A stretch of 8,968 bases of DNA from DASWJQ01 sp964517315. GTDB taxonomy: Bacteria > Chloroflexota > Anaerolineae > Anaerolineales > E44-bin32. Under the pieces are notes generated by a model, which saw only the letters and a list, made by a program, of their open reading frames with translations, made no database searches and was not told the DNA's origin. A program made the position numbers and the translations under genes. Below are positions 6,019 to 8,968 of this stretch, piece after piece. Location: assembly GCA_964517315.1 (NCBI GenBank), contig CAZFCJ010000125.1, positions 1-8,968 of the forward strand. The letters run 5' to 3'. Positions within the stretch are counted from its first letter, which is position 1, and each line of letters opens with the position of its first letter.

Positions 6019-6794
6019 GCCCCGGCTTTCCTTCCCAAGTACGCCTCAAGAACCCGTTCGTCCTGCGAAATCTCCTCGTAGGAGCCTTCGGCGATCTTGC
6101 GTCCGTAGTCCAACACAACCACCCGGTCGGACACGCCCTCGACCACCCGCATGTCGTGCTCGATGACGATGATCGTGTGGCCCCTTTCGACGCGCATCTT
6201 GCCGATCAGCTCGGTCAGCTCCTGGGTTTCGCGCGGGTTCATCCCGGCCGTGGGCTCGTCCAGGCACAGGAGTTTGGGGTCGGTCCCCATCGCGCGGGCG
6301 ATCTCCAGCCGGCGGCGGTTGGCGTAGGAGAGGACGAAGGCCGGCTGCTCGAAGCGGAATCCGACCAGTCGGGTGCCAAAGAAGCCCAGGGTCTCCTCGG
6401 CTTTCTTGCGCGTCTGCTCCTCCTCCCGCCGGAAGCCGGGAGTGCGTAAGATGGCGCTGATCACACCGGAGCGGGTGCGGGCGTGCCGTGAGACCATAAC
6501 ATTCTGGCGCACGGTCATATTGGGGAACAGTCGCACGTTCTGGAAGGTGCGGGCGATGCCCAGCTCCAGGATTTGATGCGGCTCGAGCCCAACGATATTC
6601 GTGCCCTCGAACCAGATCTCACCGTCGTCAGGGTCCATCATGCCGGTGAGCACGTTGAAGAAGGTCGTCTTCCCGGCGCCGTTGGGCCCAATCACGCTGA
6701 CGATCTCGCCCTCGTAGAGGTGAATATAGAGCTGATCATTCGCTCGCAGCCCGCCGAAATCCTTGGTGAGGTCCTTCGTTTCAAGCAAAGGCAT
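6015..6794 (-). CDS. livG: Branched-chain amino acid ABC importer, ATP-binding subunit LivG
   Basis: Second ATPase of the Liv-type importer, partner of LivF. The 259 residues are normal for LivG (about 250-260). Walker A G-P-N-G-A-G-K-T is at 36-43, the Q-loop glutamine at 85 in A-R-T-F-Q-N-V-R-L-F, Walker B L-L-C-L-D-E at 175-180, and switch His213 in I-E-H-D. The stretch A-R-T-F-Q-N and the C-terminal G-R-K-I-A-E-G are typical of LivG and separate it from LivF. The ABC signature is unusual: L-S-Y-A-N-R-R-R-L-E (155-164) where relatives have L-S/P-Y-G-Q-Q-R-R-L-E, so the central glycine and following glutamine are changed to Ala and Asn. The ATG lies three bases after the livM stop, with GAGGGG about 12 bases upstream inside livM. 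Its stop overlaps the livF start. Confidence 0.94.
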   Translation of the reverse strand: MPLLETKDLTKDFGGLRANDQLYIHLYEGEIVSVIGPNGAGKTTFFNVLTGMMDPDDGEIWFEGTNIVGLEPHQILELGIARTFQNVRLFPNMTVRQNVMVSRHARTRSGVISAILRTPGFRREEEQTRKKAEETLGFFGTRLVGFRFEQPAFVLSYANRRRLEIARAMGTDPKLLCLDEPTAGMNPRETQELTELIGKMRVERGHTIIVIEHDMRVVEGVSDRVVVLDYGRKIAEGSYEEISQDERVLEAYLGRKAGA

Positions 6795-6797
6795 GGT

Positions 6798-8636
6798 TCA
6801 GGTCAACCCCTCAGTCGGGCGCCGGTCCGCGGCCTGCGCGGCGGTATCTCCCTGCTTTTCGGCCTCCTCGCGCGCCAGCCAGGCGTCCTGCATCATCTCC
6901 TCCTCGTGCAGCTCGCGCTCCCGTTCTCTGGTCGGGACGAAGCCCTCAGGCTTGTTGATCATCATGTATATGAGGAGTGCGCCGTAAAGCAGGAACTTGT
7001 ATTCGGCGAACTCGCGCAGCACCTCGGGCAGGCCGACGACGACGATGGCGCCGACGATCACGCCGGGGATGCTGCCCATGCCGCCCACAATGATCAACAC
7101 CAGCACGGTGATCGAGACCAGGATCTGGAACGTGTGAGGAAAGACCGAGCCCAGTTTTGTGGCGAAGATCGCGCCACCTAAGCTGGCCAAGATGGCGCCG
7201 ACGATAAAGGCGGACAACTTGGCCTCGACGGTGTTGACCCCCATCACTTCGGCGACCGGCTCGTCCTCGCGCATCGCCATCCAAGCTCGGCCGATTCTCG
7301 AATGCTTGAGGGCCCAGGTGACGTAAATCGCGAACAGCACAAACACCGCGAGCGGATAGAAAAGTTTTGGTGGTGTATTGGCGACGAACGGGCCGAGCGA
7401 GAGCTTCGGAATGCTCAGGATGCCCTGTGCGCCGCCGACGTACGGGAACAACGCCTCTGAGATAAACAGAATCCTGGCGATCTCCCCGAAGCCCAACGTT
7501 ACGATGGCCAGGTAGTCGCCGCGCATGCGCAGCACCGGGGTGCCGACGATGATGCCGGCGAGCGCGGCCGCGAGCACGACGAACGGCAGCGCCGCCCAGA
7601 ACGTGAGCTGGGGGGCGATGGCCGGCGATGTCGGCGACGTCAGCACCGCGGTCACGTACGCGCCAACGGCGAAGAAAGCCACGTAGCCCAAGTCGAGCAG
7701 ACCCGCGAACCCGACCACGATGTTCAGCCCGAGGCCCATCAGCAGGAATATACCGACGACGTCCAGCACCTCGCTGATGAAAACACCAACGATCTGCGGA
7801 AGGATGGCCAACACGGCTACCAGGACCGCTACACCGACAAGCAGCACTTTCTGTCGTCGATCGTCCTCAAGTTCCGCGTATCGCTTTCTTACGGAGAAGC
7901 CTTTGCTTTGATTGAGGGCGCTGCCTGCGAGTAGGGCGCCAAAAAGGACACCGCCTCCAAGCGGGCGAAGTCCTCCCAGCGGGCTGAACAGGAAGTCGAT
8001 GACGACCTGCAAATTCAACCCGCGCAGAACCTGCCTGGCCATCTGGTCCAGGACGCCAATCAGCAGTGTCCAGGTGATGGCAGTGTAGAGAGGGGTGCGC
8101 CAGCGTTCGGGCAGCAGGTGCGTCAAGCCAGCGAAGGCTCCAACCAGGGAGGCCAGTGCCACCAGCAGTGAGGCCCCAACAAGCAGCCCTTGGCCAAACG
8201 TCATGATGTCCAGCATCCGCGGGGACATCGCGATCAAGATGTCTCGCATCGGCACAAGAGTGGCAATCGCAACGAATACAACTGTGACCAGGCCGGTCAG
8301 CGCGCCGGAAATCAAGCCGGCGAGCACGTTGCGGCCGCTTGGATCAGCTGCCTCGACGCCCTCGATCGCCTGCGGCTGCTTACTCGCAAAGTAGCCAAAT
8401 ACCAGCGGCACCAGAAACAGTGTCACGTAGCTCAGCGTGAAGTTGGGTTGGACAATCAGGCGTTCCGAGAAGGCCTCGATCATCCCGATAGCGGCGATGA
8501 AGACTACGGTGACCCCGCTCAAGAGGCCGTACCTGACCGCCTGGTTCAGTTCGATGTCGATTATCTTGGCCTCGCGGGCTGGGGTGCTCAGTTCTGCCTG
8601 CCTCCGCTCCTGGACCTCGGTTAGCTCCTGTGCCAT
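6798..8636 (-). CDS. livM: Branched-chain amino acid ABC importer permease LivM with extra N-terminal membrane domain
   Basis: LivM and LivH together form the membrane channel of the importer. The C-terminal half (about 265-570) is a standard LivM permease: M-G-L-G-L-N-I-V-V-G-F-A-G-L at 300-313, an R-G-D-Y-L-A-I-V-T-L-G-F-G-E stretch at 372-385, and the ATPase-docking EAA-like loop near 449-490 (G-R-A-W-M-A-M-R-E-D). LivM is usually 300-420 residues; this one has 612. The added N-terminal part (about 1-260) has a charged leader (1-35) and about five or six hydrophobic segments near 36-54, 66-84, 106-130, 148-172, 184-198 and 225-240, then a charged linker (245-263, R-K-R-Y-A-E-L-E-D-D-R-R). 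The C-terminus carries a strongly charged tail (570-612). The frame is continuous, so no fusion error is seen. The ATG has AGAGG eight bases upstream and lies two bases after the livH stop. Confidence 0.9.
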   Translation of the reverse strand: MAQELTEVQERRQAELSTPAREAKIIDIELNQAVRYGLLSGVTVVFIAAIGMIEAFSERLIVQPNFTLSYVTLFLVPLVFGYFASKQPQAIEGVEAADPSGRNVLAGLISGALTGLVTVVFVAIATLVPMRDILIAMSPRMLDIMTFGQGLLVGASLLVALASLVGAFAGLTHLLPERWRTPLYTAITWTLLIGVLDQMARQVLRGLNLQVVIDFLFSPLGGLRPLGGGVLFGALLAGSALNQSKGFSVRKRYAELEDDRRQKVLLVGVAVLVAVLAILPQIVGVFISEVLDVVGIFLLMGLGLNIVVGFAGLLDLGYVAFFAVGAYVTAVLTSPTSPAIAPQLTFWAALPFVVLAAALAGIIVGTPVLRMRGDYLAIVTLGFGEIARILFISEALFPYVGGAQGILSIPKLSLGPFVANTPPKLFYPLAVFVLFAIYVTWALKHSRIGRAWMAMREDEPVAEVMGVNTVEAKLSAFIVGAILASLGGAIFATKLGSVFPHTFQILVSITVLVLIIVGGMGSIPGVIVGAIVVVGLPEVLREFAEYKFLLYGALLIYMMINKPEGFVPTRERERELHEEEMMQDAWLAREEAEKQGDTAAQAADRRPTEGLT

Positions 8637-8638
8637 GA

Positions 8639-8968
8639 CTAGCCTCTTTCCTCTGCCAACCGTTCGCCGAGGATCCCGGTGGGCCGCAGGATCAGTACCA
8701 GGACTAGGGCAAGGAAGGCGACGACGTCTTTGAGCTGGTTGAACGCGGGAATGTCAAAGCCGCCCAGCACCAGACTCGGCCCGATCGACTCCAGGATGCC
8801 GAGCAGAAGTCCACCGAGCATGGCGCCGACGATGTTGCCGATGCCGCCGATCACGGCTGCCGTGAAGGCTTTAATCCCGGGGAAGAATCCACTGAAGAAG
8901 TAGATTTGTCGGAAGACCAGCGAGTACAGCAGCGCGGCGGCGCCGGCCATCGCCCCGCCGACGGCGAA
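8639..8968 (-). CDS. livH: Branched-chain amino acid ABC importer permease LivH (partial, N-terminus beyond the window)
   Basis: Only the last 109 residues are visible; the frame continues open through the right edge (reading F-A-V-G-G-A before the first internal Met), so the true start is outside. The visible part has the hallmark LivH end: G-G-A-M-A-G-A-A-A-L-L-Y near its beginning, then F-F-P-G-I-K-A-F-T-A-A-V-I-G-G-I-G-N-I-V-equivalent loop that contacts the ATPases, a G-A-M-L-G-G-L-L-L-G helix, and the last membrane helix followed by R-P-T-G-I-L-G-E, nearly invariant in this family. It is the first visible gene of the importer set and is separated from livM by two bases. Full-length relatives have about 290-310 residues, so roughly two thirds is missing. 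Confidence 0.92.
   Translation of the reverse strand, partial: FAVGGAMAGAAALLYSLVFRQIYFFSGFFPGIKAFTAAVIGGIGNIVGAMLGGLLLGILESIGPSLVLGGFDIPAFNQLKDVVAFLALVLVLILRPTGILGERLAEERG

Noticed and set aside
1..8968. CRISPR array, toxin-antitoxin pair or insertion sequence
   Set aside because: No spaced direct repeats, no transposase frame and no paired small genes of that type were found on either strand.

Overview
The window is a GC-rich bacterial segment. Almost everything from about 1816 to the right end is one minus-strand gene series, and a smaller, visibly less GC-rich block lies at the left. Gene content and compact layout fit a GC-rich bacterium, possibly Chloroflexota or a similar uncultured lineage, but this taxonomic guess is weak and rests only on general gene style.

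Left block (1 to about 1690) looks like one end of an integrated element. It holds an unrecognised small membrane protein (1-468, plus strand, possibly cut by the window edge), a strong hairpin (525-553), and a complete tyrosine recombinase (610-1533, minus strand) with all six catalytic residues. About 150 bases upstream of the recombinase start lies the 5' half of a tRNA-Gly(CCC) gene (1687-1724, minus strand) with a good promoter in front of it. The tRNA sequence stops matching at the first base after the anticodon loop. This is what is expected if the recombinase used the anticodon loop of this tRNA as its attachment site. The other half of the tRNA, or a restored tRNA copy, should lie beyond the left edge.

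Right block (1816-8968), read right to left on the minus strand, starts with a branched-chain/general amino acid ABC importer: livH (partial, running off the right edge), an unusually long livM (612 aa), livG and livF, separated by 2-3 bases or overlapping. A 127-base gap with a large imperfect palindrome follows. Then come an ornithine cyclodeaminase/mu-crystallin family protein, a DadA/SoxB-type FAD-dependent amino acid oxidoreductase, and a CinA-like protein whose start overlaps the previous stop. The likely joint role is uptake of an amino acid or related amine followed by its oxidation or reduction (FAD flavoenzyme plus NAD(P)-type imine-handling enzyme). The exact substrate cannot be read from the sequence. 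No periplasmic binding protein gene (livK) is visible; it may lie upstream of livH outside the window.

The points most worth a second look are the tRNA split exactly at the anticodon loop next to a recombinase, the extra ~260-residue membrane domain on LivM, the CinA C-terminal domain that has lost its catalytic motif, and altered nucleotide-binding motifs in LivG and LivF. I did not find clear evidence of a wholly new system.
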